The notes: generated from the sequence alone by a model not told the origin. Counted from the stretch's first letter, positions 5,959 through 12,456 are shown. The stretch: 13,102 nucleotides of DNA from an uncultured Collinsella sp. (GCA_902495945.1 CABUZD010000040.1:1-13102), one strand, 5' to 3'. A program made the numbers and translations.

Positions 5959-6810
5959 CTACACGTTGCGCACGAGCCCGGACATCCATTCGATGGTGGC
6001 GGGGTCGTGGTGGTCGAAGAACGCACTGCGCCCGGTGTCGAGCGCGGCGATGGCGACCATCTCGTCGTCGCCCAGCGCGAAGTCGAAGACGTCGAAGTTC
6101 TGCTCCATGCGATCGCGGTGCGTGCTCTTAGGGATGCAGACCACACCGCGCTGCAGCAGCCAGCGCAACACGACCTGGGCGACCGTCTTGCCGTGCGCCT
6201 CGCCGATGCGAGCGAGGACCTCGTTGCGGAAGAGGTCGTTTCTGCCCTCCGCAAAGGGCGCCCAGCCCTCCATGGCCACCTTCTTGCCGGCCATGTACTC
6301 CTGCGCCTCGCGCTGCTGGAAGAACACGTTGCACTCGACTTGGTTCACGGCGGGGGCGATGCGGTTGAACGAGATGAGGTTTGCGAGATGATCGGGGTAG
6401 AAGTTAGCTGTGCCTATGGCGCGGATAACGCCCTGCTCGTAGAGCTCCTCCATGGCGCGCCACGCGCCGAAGACGTCGCCGAACGGCTGATGGATGAGGT
6501 AGAGGTCGACGTAGTCGAGCCCCAGTCGCTTGAGCGACGCGTCGAAGCCGCGCTTGGCCCCCTCGTAGCTCACATCCGACATCCATAGCTTGGTCGTCAC
6601 GAACACCTCGTCGCGCGGCAGGCCGCTCGCACGAATGGCGGCCCCGACCGCCTCCTCGTTGCCGTAGCTCGCGGCCGTGTCGAGCAGCCGGTAGCCGACC
6701 GAGAGCGCGTCCTCCACGGCGCGCTGGCATTCCGCGACGTCTGGGATCTGGTACACGCCGAAGCCGAGCTGCGGCATCCTGACGCCGTTGTTCAAGGTGA
6801 TGTAGTCCAT
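5959..6810 (-). CDS. Aldo-keto reductase (AKR5-like, 2,5-diketo-gluconate reductase type)
   Basis: A 283-residue NADPH-dependent carbonyl reductase with a TIM-barrel fold. The catalytic tetrad is complete: D44 and Y49 in RLLDTAASYGNEE, K74 in TTKLW and H107 in LYLIHQP. The C-terminal cofactor-binding PKSTHRDRMEQN block is also present. Length and start (MDYITLNNGVRMPQLGFG) are typical of the family. ATG at 6810 is preceded by AAGGAAGG. It is co-directional with and 43 nt upstream of the YqhD-type dehydrogenase, so the operon encodes two aldehyde/ketone reductases. Its promoter region carries sequence blocks shared with the promoter of the second reductase gene at the same distance from the start codon, pointing to a common regulator, probably the nearby LysR protein. 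Confidence 0.92.
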   Translation of the reverse strand: MDYITLNNGVRMPQLGFGVYQIPDVAECQRAVEDALSVGYRLLDTAASYGNEEAVGAAIRASGLPRDEVFVTTKLWMSDVSYEGAKRGFDASLKRLGLDYVDLYLIHQPFGDVFGAWRAMEELYEQGVIRAIGTANFYPDHLANLISFNRIAPAVNQVECNVFFQQREAQEYMAGKKVAMEGWAPFAEGRNDLFRNEVLARIGEAHGKTVAQVVLRWLLQRGVVCIPKSTHRDRMEQNFDVFDFALGDDEMVAIAALDTGRSAFFDHHDPATIEWMSGLVRNV

Positions 6811-6868
6811 GGTGCCTTCCTTTCTCGCAACTTGACGTATCCACCATACGAGGGGCGCCGCGGCGGCG

Positions 6869-6905
6869 GAAGTTTCCGTTGGTGAGGGTTCTATAACGCT
6901 GGGGT
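6869..6905 (-). promoter_or_regulatory. Conserved upstream control region of the first AKR, shared with the second AKR
   Basis: Read on the minus strand the blocks are ACCCCA-N2-GTTATA, then CCAACG-N2-AACTTC. They lie 59 to 95 nt upstream of the ATG at 6810. The same blocks at the same spacing and distance precede the second AKR (8029-8065): 25 of 37 positions are identical. ACCCC-N3-GTTATA is the best candidate operator for the LysR regulator. Confidence 0.6.
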
Positions 6906-6912
6906 GCGCACG

Positions 6913-6924
6913 GGGTTATAACCC
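6913..6924. promoter_or_regulatory. Perfect 12-bp palindrome GGGTTATAACCC
   Basis: A perfect 12-bp dyad 7 nt beyond the shared operator block. It contains the same GTTATA/TATAAC half-element, so it may be a second binding site for the same regulator. The stop codon of the flavodoxin remnant lies inside it. Confidence 0.4.
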
Positions 6925-7107
6925 GCGGGTTCTAGGCGTCACCTCAAAGAGATCGGCGCCGAGCTCGTCGGCGATGGCCTGAGCTACGACAGCGGTGTGG
7001 CACTGTGCCAAGTAGTAGGCTACAAGGACGTTGCCGTCTGCAGCGGGCGCTGCGGCGGGCTCGTCCTCGACAGTCGACTGGTCCTCGGCGGCGGCTTGGT
7101 TGGTCCG
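6916..7107 (-). pseudogene. Flavodoxin remnant (N-terminal fragment, no start)
   Basis: A 63-codon frame bounded by stops reads a low-complexity Glu/Ala/Pro linker (EDEPAAAPAADG), then NVLVAYYLAQCHTAVVAQA and IADELGADLFEVTP, ending in TAA. The second part matches the first strand, phosphate loop and first helix of flavodoxins, especially the long-chain exported type preceded by a Ser/Ala/Glu-rich linker (compare NVLVAYFSATGNT). The phosphate loop is altered (LAQCHT instead of S-x-T-G-N-T). No start codon or signal peptide remains, and everything after about residue 35 of the domain is missing. It lies in the AKR-AKR gap and points the same way, so the ancestral cluster probably contained an electron carrier. 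Non-functional by inspection. Confidence 0.7.
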
Positions 7108-7121
7108 TTATCGTCTGAGCG

Positions 7122-7970
7122 CTACTCCTGCGCGTCGAAATCGGGGCGTATGGCCAGGTAGCCCGCGAGTGCTTCCTCAGTGGCGGTGTAGTAGGTCATG
7201 GTCCCGTCGAGCTTGGCAATCTCGGCCATCTCGTCTTCGGTGAGGGAGAAGTCGAAGATGTTCGCGTTGTCGGCGATGTGGGCGGGGTTCTTGGAGCCGG
7301 GGATGATGGAGGTGCCCATCTGCACGTGCCAGCGCAGGATCACCTGGGCCGGGGTCTTGCCGTACTTCTCGGCGAGAGCGACGAAGACGGGCTCCTCCAG
7401 AAGACCTTTGTCGCCGTGGCCGAGCGGGTACCACGCCTCGATCACCGTGCCGTACGGCGCGAGGTAGGCGCGCAGGTCGCGCTGGGCGTGGTAGGGGTGG
7501 CACTCAACGGTCACGAGCTGCGGCTTGATGTCGGCGACCTCGATGACCTCGGCGATCTTGTCTTGCGGGAAGTTGGAGAGGCCGAGGGCGCGCACCTTGC
7601 CCGCGTGGCACGCCTCCTCCATCATGCGCCACGCGGCCAGGTAGTCGCCTACCGGCTGATGCAGGATGAGCATGTCGACGTAGTCGAGCCCCAGGCGCTG
7701 GAGCGTGGCGTCCACCGCCGGCATGCCCGCGTCGTAGACGCTCGGCCAGAGCTTGGTGGAGACGAAGATCTTGTCGCGCGCGATGCCGCTCTTGGCGATG
7801 GCACGGCCCACGGCGCGCTCGTTCATGTAGGCGTTGGCGGTGTCGATGTGCTCGTAGCCAGCCGCGAGCGCGGCGGTTGCGGCCGCCTCGGCCTCGGCCG
7901 GGGTCATGAGGAAGGTGCCCAAACCCTCGATGGGCATCTCTACGTCGTTGTTGAGCTTCAGATACTCCAT
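7122..7970 (-). CDS. Aldo-keto reductase (second copy)
   Basis: A 282-residue NAD(P)H-dependent carbonyl reductase. The tetrad D43, Y48 (HIDTANAYMNE), K73 (STKLW) and H104 (LILHQP) is complete, and SIIPGSKNPAHIADN near the C-terminus is the cofactor phosphate-binding block. I chose ATG at 7970 because AAGGAGGAG ends just before it; an in-frame ATG at 8003 would add 11 residues unlike the family. It is a diverged paralogue of the other reductase in this window. It starts opposite the LysR gene, with 128 nt between the two start codons, the classic arrangement for a LysR target. A decayed flavodoxin fragment and then the AKR-YqhD operon follow downstream on the same strand. No terminator is obvious in the gap, so read-through is possible. 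Confidence 0.92.
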   Translation of the reverse strand: MEYLKLNNDVEMPIEGLGTFLMTPAEAEAAATAALAAGYEHIDTANAYMNERAVGRAIAKSGIARDKIFVSTKLWPSVYDAGMPAVDATLQRLGLDYVDMLILHQPVGDYLAAWRMMEEACHAGKVRALGLSNFPQDKIAEVIEVADIKPQLVTVECHPYHAQRDLRAYLAPYGTVIEAWYPLGHGDKGLLEEPVFVALAEKYGKTPAQVILRWHVQMGTSIIPGSKNPAHIADNANIFDFSLTEDEMAEIAKLDGTMTYYTATEEALAGYLAIRPDFDAQE

Positions 7971-8028
7971 GGTCTCCTCCTTATGGTGACTTTTCGAATA
8001 CAAGGCTACGGCGTTTACTGACGTGCGA

Positions 8029-8065
8029 GAAGTTCACGTTGGAATGATGGATATAACCATGGGGT
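8029..8065 (-). promoter_or_regulatory. LysR-type operator/promoter region of the divergent AKR-lysR pair
   Basis: Read on the minus strand: ACCCCA-N2-GTTATA, then CCAACG-N2-AACTTC, located 59 to 95 nt before the AKR start at 7970 and 34 to 70 nt before the LysR start at 8099. Around it, TATA-N9-TATA (8052-8068) forms a short dyad containing a T-N11-A match, the usual LysR-box form. The blocks recur before the first AKR at identical distances. Confidence 0.62.
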
Positions 8066-8098
8066 ATATACGGCACATAATGCGTGACAGGAGGATCG

Positions 8099-8998
8099 AT
8101 GTACAACCCACAGCTTGACACTTTCATCCGCGTGGCGGAGGCGGGCAGCTTCTCCAAGGCGGCACAAGAGTCCTTCATCACGCCCACGGCCGTCATCAAG
8201 CAGATGAACCTGCTGGAGTCGCGGCTAGGCCTTACGCTGTTCCACCGATCGCATCAGGGGCTTTCGCTTACGCGAGCAGGCAGGTCGCTGCTCGCCGACG
8301 CCCGCCATATCGTGCAGTACTCTCAAGAATCAATCGCACGCGCCCGCGTCGCCGAGCGCGGAGAGAAGCGCATCATCCGCGTGGGAGTGTCGCTCATGAC
8401 GCCCAGCACGCCGCTCACGAAGCTATGGCCGAAGGTGAAGGAACGTTGCCCTGGCATGAGCCTTCAGGTGGTCACGTTTGAAAACACACCCTCGGCGGCG
8501 CGCGGTTTGGCGAACCTCGGGCAAGACATGGATATCGTGGTGGGGATTTTCGACGATGCCTTTCTTAAAGAGCGCGGGTGCCTGGGCCTCGAGCTTTCGC
8601 GCGAGCCGCTCTGGTGCGCCGTTCCCGTCGACAGCGAGCTCGCCAAACGCGACATCGTCACATTCGACGACCTCCACAATCACAGTCTTATGCTTATACG
8701 CCGGGGCTGGAACACCGAAATCGACCGCGTACGCGACGAGATACTCTTGCATCATCCTCAAATCGCGCTCGTAGACTTCCCGCAATATCGGGTGGAGGTG
8801 TTCAATCGCGGCGCGAACGAGGACCTCGCGCTTGCGACGCTGCCGTTGTGGGCCAACGTCCACCCCATGCTCAAAACCGTCCCTACCGATTGGGACTGTC
8901 TCGTGTCTTACGGGCTGCTTCATTCGCCGCACCCCGCAGACCATGTGCGGGAGTTCCTCGATGCGGTGTCTGCCGTGCTCGAGGCAAAGCATCGATAG
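8099..8998 (+). CDS. LysR-family transcriptional regulator
   Basis: A 299-residue DNA-binding regulator. Residues 1-60 form the LysR winged helix-turn-helix: MYNPQLDTFIRVAEAGSFSK, AAQESFITPTAVIKQMNLLE and LGLTLFHRSHQGLSLTRAG. A linker helix follows, and residues 93-295 form the two-lobed effector-binding domain starting IIRVGVSLMTPSTP. The start ATG at 8099 has AGGAGG 4 nt upstream; an in-frame ATG at 8084 lies before the ribosome site and is rejected. It is divergent from the second AKR and very probably controls it. The duplicated promoter blocks suggest it also controls the AKR-YqhD operon. The inducer is unknown; a carbonyl or aldehyde substrate of the reductases is the natural guess. Confidence 0.92.
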   Translation: MYNPQLDTFIRVAEAGSFSKAAQESFITPTAVIKQMNLLESRLGLTLFHRSHQGLSLTRAGRSLLADARHIVQYSQESIARARVAERGEKRIIRVGVSLMTPSTPLTKLWPKVKERCPGMSLQVVTFENTPSAARGLANLGQDMDIVVGIFDDAFLKERGCLGLELSREPLWCAVPVDSELAKRDIVTFDDLHNHSLMLIRRGWNTEIDRVRDEILLHHPQIALVDFPQYRVEVFNRGANEDLALATLPLWANVHPMLKTVPTDWDCLVSYGLLHSPHPADHVREFLDAVSAVLEAKHR

Positions 8999-9140
8999 GC
9001 AATCGCGAACAGATGCGCTTATGCCTATGGGAATAACGGGAACTGGCTTCTGAGCTTGCGTTTTGATACCGTCGAGTACCGCCCGATGTTGTTTCGGCGT
9101 CGCCGTAGAGCAAAGCCATCAGCGAAATGACGGGAATAAC

Positions 9141-9175
9141 AGCCTCCGAACCTTCTGTTCGGAGGCTTTCTTTTT
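9141..9175 (+). terminator. Terminator downstream of lysR
   Basis: A perfect 11-bp stem AGCCTCCGAAC / GTTCGGAGGCT with loop CTTCT, followed by TTCTTTTT. It lies 143 nt after the LysR stop. The gap between them shows no credible gene; GGGAATAAC occurs twice in it (9029 and 9132). Confidence 0.85.
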
Positions 9176-9227
9176 GCATGTCTGCCTAAACGACTCCTTG
9201 CCAAAGCCCCTTGAGCATCGGGCGGCA

Positions 9228-9668
9228 TTATTGAGTGTGGGCGCTATCGTAGGTATCTTTGATCTCTTCCGGCAAATCGTCGGGAATCAGCGCCTTCACT
9301 CTATCCTCGTTGCCATCTTGAATCGCCTGCTCATAGTACCAGCATTTGAACTTCAGCATATCCAGCGCACGGTTCATGTTCGCGATCTCCGACTCCATGT
9401 GGGCCTTTCGCTCCTCGAACATGGCCTTGCGCTGGGGGTAGGTCGATGGCCCCTCTGCGCACCATTCCATGAACAGACGGATGTCCTTGATCTCCATTCC
9501 CGCCCTCTTCAGGCATTCGATGACCCGAAGCGCTTCGAGTTCCGTTTCGCCAAATCGGCGTATGCCTGACGTCCGCTCCAATTCCGGGAACAATCCTTGC
9601 TTGTCGTAATACCGCAGCGTGGATGTGGGCAGACCGAACATCTCCGCCACCTGTCCGATTGTGTACAT
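9228..9668 (-). CDS. MerR-family regulator, NmlR/AdhR-like
   Basis: A 146-residue regulator. Residues 1-70 are the MerR winged helix: MYTIGQVAEMFGLPTSTLRY, YDKQGLFPEL, SGIRRFGETELEAL. Residues 80-115 form the dimerising coiled coil. A cysteine at position 52 (VIECLKRAGMEIKDI) falls exactly where B. subtilis AdhR and relatives carry the cysteine that senses reactive aldehydes; C70 and C109 are also present. I infer a response to reactive carbonyls or thiol-modifying electrophiles. The start is supported by GGAGGGG before ATG 9668. It is divergent from the plus-strand operon of redox genes and from the MerR-type promoter at 9700-9730, so it likely controls that operon and perhaps itself. The tail lacks a metal-binding Cys motif, which argues against a metal sensor. 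Confidence 0.9.
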   Translation of the reverse strand: MYTIGQVAEMFGLPTSTLRYYDKQGLFPELERTSGIRRFGETELEALRVIECLKRAGMEIKDIRLFMEWCAEGPSTYPQRKAMFEERKAHMESEIANMNRALDMLKFKCWYYEQAIQDGNEDRVKALIPDDLPEEIKDTYDSAHTQ

Positions 9669-9699
9669 GACCCCTCCGGATAAATCTCGAATTCATTCC

Positions 9700-9730
9700 T
9701 TGACTTAAAGTCAGGTTTAGGTATTACCTT
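9700..9730 (+). promoter_or_regulatory. MerR-type promoter and operator for the plus-strand redox operon
   Basis: TTGACT (-35, 9700-9705) and TACCTT (-10, 9725-9730) are separated by 19 bp, the long spacer typical of MerR-controlled promoters. Inside the spacer region lies the dyad ACTTAAA-N6-TTTAGGT (9703-9722, 6 of 7 arm positions matching). A further palindrome TGACTT-A-AAGTCA overlaps the -35. It lies 44 nt before the first plus-strand ATG and 32 nt from the MerR start. Confidence 0.75.
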
Positions 9731-9773
9731 CATTCTCGTCAATATAAATCGGGAGTTCAAGGGGTATTCCGCA

Positions 9774-9905
9774 ATGAGCAAAACGGTTTTGATGGTCTCT
9801 TCAAGTCCTCGAAAGAGCGGGAATTCCGAGACGTTGGCGGCGGTTTTCGCCAACGGCGCGCGGGAGGCGGGGCGCTTGCCCGCGCGTAAGCAGATTCGTG
9901 TTTAG
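9774..9905 (+). pseudogene. Truncated NADPH-dependent FMN reductase (43 codons)
   Basis: The frame begins MSKTVLMVSSSPRKSGNSET and continues LAAVFANGAREAG, a clear first strand, FMN phosphate-binding loop (SSPRKSGNS) and first helix of the FMN_red flavodoxin-like family, whose members run about 170-210 residues. Then it changes to RLPARKQIRV and stops at 9905. The last residues resemble the charged tail common at the end of such proteins, so an in-frame internal deletion joining the start to the end is possible; this is inference. AAGGGG stands 9 nt before the ATG, so the peptide could still be translated as the first cistron after the MerR promoter, 25 nt before the next gene. As an enzyme it is dead, since it lacks most of the flavin site. 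Confidence 0.75.
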
Positions 9906-9930
9906 AACCATCGATAGGAGGAAATCGATC

Positions 9931-10698
9931 ATGGCAATTAAGCAGACGGCGGGCAGAGATGCCCTGGGGGACTTTGCCCCCAAATTCGCACAGCTCAACG
10001 ACGACGTGCTGTTCGGCGAGGTGTGGAGCCGGGAGGGCGAGCTCTCCCTTCGAGACCGCAGCGTGGTGACGGTGGTTGCCTTGATGGCACAGGGGCTGAC
10101 GGACTCTTCGTTCCAATACCATCTGATGTCCGCAAAGAACAATGGCGTGACCAGGACGGAGATAGCGGAAATCCTTACGCACGCGGCGTTTTACGCAGGC
10201 TGGCCCAAGGCATGGGCGGCCTTCCGCATGGCGAAGGAGGTCTGGGCAGACGAGGGCGACGATGCCGATGAAAAGACCAAGCACCAAAACGAGATGGCCT
10301 TTCCCATCGGTGCCCCCAACGACGCATTTGCGAAGTACTTTATCGGGCAAAGCTACCTCGCGCCTCTTTCCACCGAGCAGGTCGGCATTTACAACGTTAC
10401 GTTTGAGCCCGGCTGCCGCAACAACTGGCACACCCATCACGCCAAAAGCGGTGGCGGACAGATCCTTGTCTGCGTGGCTGGTCGAGGGTTTTACCAGGAA
10501 TGGGGCAAACCGGCACAGGAGCTGTGCCCGGGCGATGTAGTAAATATTCCCGCGGGCGTAAAGCACTGGCACGGGGCCGCGCCCGACAGCTGGTTCTCCC
10601 ATCTCGCGCTGGAGGTTCCGGGCGAGGAGACCTCCAACGAGTGGCTGGAGCCCGTGGACGACGAGGAATACCTTACAGCGACTAACAAGGAGGCTTAA
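9931..10698 (+). CDS. Carboxymuconolactone decarboxylase-family / cupin fusion protein
   Basis: A 255-residue two-domain cytoplasmic protein. Residues 20-108 match the CMD/AhpD-like domain (LRDRSVVTVVALMAQGLTD, then ILTHAAFYAGWPKAWAA). The Cys-x-x-Cys pair of AhpD is absent, so a peroxiredoxin-reductase role is unlikely. Residues 135-235 form a cupin: GCRNNWHTHH at 161-170 with H167/H169, Q177 in place of the usual Glu, then CPGDVVNIPAGVKHWHG at 199-215 with H212/H214 as likely metal ligands. Fusions of this type are common in anaerobes beside alpha/beta hydrolases and flavoproteins; their reaction is not established. ATG at 9931 has AGGAGG 9 nt upstream; an in-frame ATG at 9898 lies inside the preceding pseudogene. 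It ends 2 nt before the hydrolase gene, so the two are co-translated. Confidence 0.88.
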   Translation: MAIKQTAGRDALGDFAPKFAQLNDDVLFGEVWSREGELSLRDRSVVTVVALMAQGLTDSSFQYHLMSAKNNGVTRTEIAEILTHAAFYAGWPKAWAAFRMAKEVWADEGDDADEKTKHQNEMAFPIGAPNDAFAKYFIGQSYLAPLSTEQVGIYNVTFEPGCRNNWHTHHAKSGGGQILVCVAGRGFYQEWGKPAQELCPGDVVNIPAGVKHWHGAAPDSWFSHLALEVPGEETSNEWLEPVDDEEYLTATNKEA

Positions 10699-10700
10699 AC

Positions 10701-11672
10701 ATGGAACAGTTGAATCTGACGCAGGAATGGGACAAGGTGTTCCCCAAAAGCGACAAGGTTGAGCACAGTAAGGCGACCTTCCACAACCGATACGGCATCA
10801 CGCTGGCGGCCGACGTCTACGTGCCAAAGAACGCGGAGGGCAAGCTGCCTGCCATCGCCGTCAGCGGTCCGTTTGGCGCGGTGAAGGAGCAAACGTCCGG
10901 CCTTTATGCGCAGAAAATGGCGGAGCTGGGCTTTTTCGCGATTGCCTTCGACCCGTCCTATACCGGCGAGAGCGGCGGTACGCCCCGCTATGTGGCATCG
11001 CCGGACATCAACACCGAGGATTTCTGCGCAGCGGTGGATTTCCTCTCTGTGCAGAATAGCGTTGACCCGGAGCGCATCGGTATCATCGGCATCTGCGGTT
11101 GGGGCGGCATGGCAATCAATGCCGCAGCCATCGACACCCGCATCAAGGCCACCGCGGCTATGACCATGTACGATATGACCCGCGTGACCGCAAACGGCTA
11201 TTTTGATGCCGAGGATTCCGAGCAGGCGCGCTTCGAAAAGCGGAAAGCGCTGAACGCGCAGCGCACCGAGGACTATAAAAATGACAGCTACGCGCTGGCG
11301 GGCGGCGTGGTCGATCCGCTACCGGAGGATGCGCCGCAGTTTGTAGCGGACTATTATGCCTACTATAAAACTCCGCGAGGCTATCATCCCCGCAGCCTGA
11401 ACTCCAACGGTGGCTGGAATGCGACGTCTTCGCTGTCATTTTTGAATATGCCGATTTTGCAATACAGCAGCGAAATCCGCTCTGCTGTGTTGCTGGTGCA
11501 TGGCGAGAAGGCGCACTCCCGCTATTTCAGCGAAACCGCGTACGGCAAGCTGACGGGGGACAACAAGGAATTGCTCATTATCCCTGGTGCCAGCCACACC
11601 GACCTTTACGATCAGATGGACATCATTCCGTTTGGAAAGCTGAAGGCATTCTTTGAGGAATATCTGAAATAA
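10701..11672 (+). CDS. Alpha/beta hydrolase with a cysteine nucleophile motif
   Basis: A 323-residue hydrolase, probably cytoplasmic, of the YcjY/dienelactone-hydrolase-like group. The nucleophile elbow reads G-I-C-G-W-G-G around residues 130-136, so C132 takes the place of the usual serine, as in dienelactone hydrolases. The catalytic His is H299 in GASHTDLYD. The acid probably lies near LLVHGEKAHS (about 265-273), though the expected Asp is not obvious there. The first strand segments (LPAIAVSGPFGAVKEQ, FFAIAFDPSYTGESGG) place the oxyanion region. AAGGAGG precedes ATG 10701, and only 2 nt separate it from the CMD-cupin gene. The operon context suggests hydrolysis of a lactone, thioester or ester product made or sensed by its neighbours. 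The substrate is unknown. Confidence 0.88.
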   Translation: MEQLNLTQEWDKVFPKSDKVEHSKATFHNRYGITLAADVYVPKNAEGKLPAIAVSGPFGAVKEQTSGLYAQKMAELGFFAIAFDPSYTGESGGTPRYVASPDINTEDFCAAVDFLSVQNSVDPERIGIIGICGWGGMAINAAAIDTRIKATAAMTMYDMTRVTANGYFDAEDSEQARFEKRKALNAQRTEDYKNDSYALAGGVVDPLPEDAPQFVADYYAYYKTPRGYHPRSLNSNGGWNATSSLSFLNMPILQYSSEIRSAVLLVHGEKAHSRYFSETAYGKLTGDNKELLIIPGASHTDLYDQMDIIPFGKLKAFFEEYLK

Positions 11673-11780
11673 GGCGTGCCTCGATTCAATGCCAAGTCTC
11701 CAGCAACGATTCTTCTAAAGAGTGGGAGTAGCTGAAACGAGGTGCTTGAATAGCTCCATCCGTTTTGGCTACAAGAAAAT

Positions 11781-11800
11781 ATGCCGCGCGCCTGCGGCAT
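11781..11800 (+). other. Hairpin in the leader of the flavoprotein gene
   Basis: ATGCCGC-GCGCCT-GCGGCAT is a perfect 7-bp stem that ends just before the ribosome site AAGGAGGGAG. No T-tract follows, so it is not a terminator; it may stabilise or cap the mRNA 5' end. The 145-nt gap after the hydrolase suggests this gene has its own promoter or is a read-through partner. Confidence 0.5.
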
Positions 11801-11817
11801 GAAGGAGGGAGATTTCT

Positions 11818-12348
11818 ATGAATATCGTTGTATTGAGTGGTAGCCCGCGCAAGGGAGCCAATACCGACACCATGGTCGAGGCGTTTGCTGAGACCGCGCG
11901 CGAGGCCGGCCATACGGTCGAGGTCGTCCGCGTTGCCGGCAAAAAGATCGCTGGTTGTCTGGGATGCCAGTACTGCTTCGCCCATGAGGGCACCTGTGTG
12001 CAGAAGGACGACATGGCCGACGTGATTGAGTCACTGAAAGGCGCCGACATGGTTGTCTTCGCTTCGCCCATCTACTGGTTTGATATCACCGCGCAGGAGA
12101 AAGCCGCCATCGACCGCCTGTACGCCTTCGGTGCCACGGGCTTCCCGTTCACCAAGACGGCCCTTTTGCTCGATAGTCACAGTGAGGGCGTCTATGATGC
12201 GGCGATCGCTATGTACAAGTCAGCCTGCGCGTACTGTAAGTGGGAGGACCAGGGCATTGTCACCATCAGCGGTATGACCGAGCGCGACAGCATGGCCTCC
12301 TCGCCCAAGCTGGAAGAGGTGCGAGAGCTCGCTCACATGCTCGCCTAA
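11818..12348 (+). CDS. Flavodoxin-fold NAD(P)H oxidoreductase, iron-sulfur flavoprotein-like
   Basis: A 176-residue FMN_red-family protein. VVLSGSPRKGANTDTMVEAF (residues 4-23) is the FMN phosphate loop and helix. The segment CLGCQYCFAHEGTC gives C47-x2-C50-x2-C53-x6-C60, close to the compact cysteine motif of iron-sulfur flavoproteins, which binds a 4Fe-4S cluster next to FMN. VFASPIYWFDITAQEKAAIDR (about 79-99) is the usual second flavin-contact loop. It could therefore pass electrons between NAD(P)H or ferredoxin and a small substrate; annotation as plain NAD(P)H-dependent oxidoreductase is equally safe. The start has GAAGGAGGGAG 6-10 nt upstream. It is intact, unlike the first flavin reductase of the same operon at 9774, and may have made that copy dispensable. 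Confidence 0.88.
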   Translation: MNIVVLSGSPRKGANTDTMVEAFAETAREAGHTVEVVRVAGKKIAGCLGCQYCFAHEGTCVQKDDMADVIESLKGADMVVFASPIYWFDITAQEKAAIDRLYAFGATGFPFTKTALLLDSHSEGVYDAAIAMYKSACAYCKWEDQGIVTISGMTERDSMASSPKLEEVRELAHMLA

Positions 12349-12360
12349 GGACAAGAAGAG

Positions 12361-12427
12361 CGCATGGCAATCGGTGTTGGTTGAAATGCTTGCTGTCCTT
12401 ACCAAGAGGAATGCTGATTGCCATGCG
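12361..12427. repeat. 12-bp perfect inverted repeat with 43-nt spacer
   Basis: CGCATGGCAATC (12361-12372) and its exact complement GATTGCCATGCG (12416-12427) flank 43 nt in the gap between a plus-strand gene and the minus-strand pseudogene. There is no T-tract and no coding potential between the arms. It could be a structured mRNA end for both convergent genes, or the ends of a tiny decayed element. Confidence 0.6.
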
Positions 12428-12456
12428 TTGATGCTTCCGCGGACAATTCCGGCGTG

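Noticed and set aside
9000..9140. Minus-strand peptide containing LLYGDAETTSGG, faintly like the RecA segment NPETTTGG
   Set aside because: The match is only about eight residues with no flanking RecA similarity and no ribosome site; not enough to call a remnant.
9757..10602. A 281-codon minus-strand frame over the CMD-cupin gene
   Set aside because: Antisense to a clear two-domain protein; no start signal or recognised motif.
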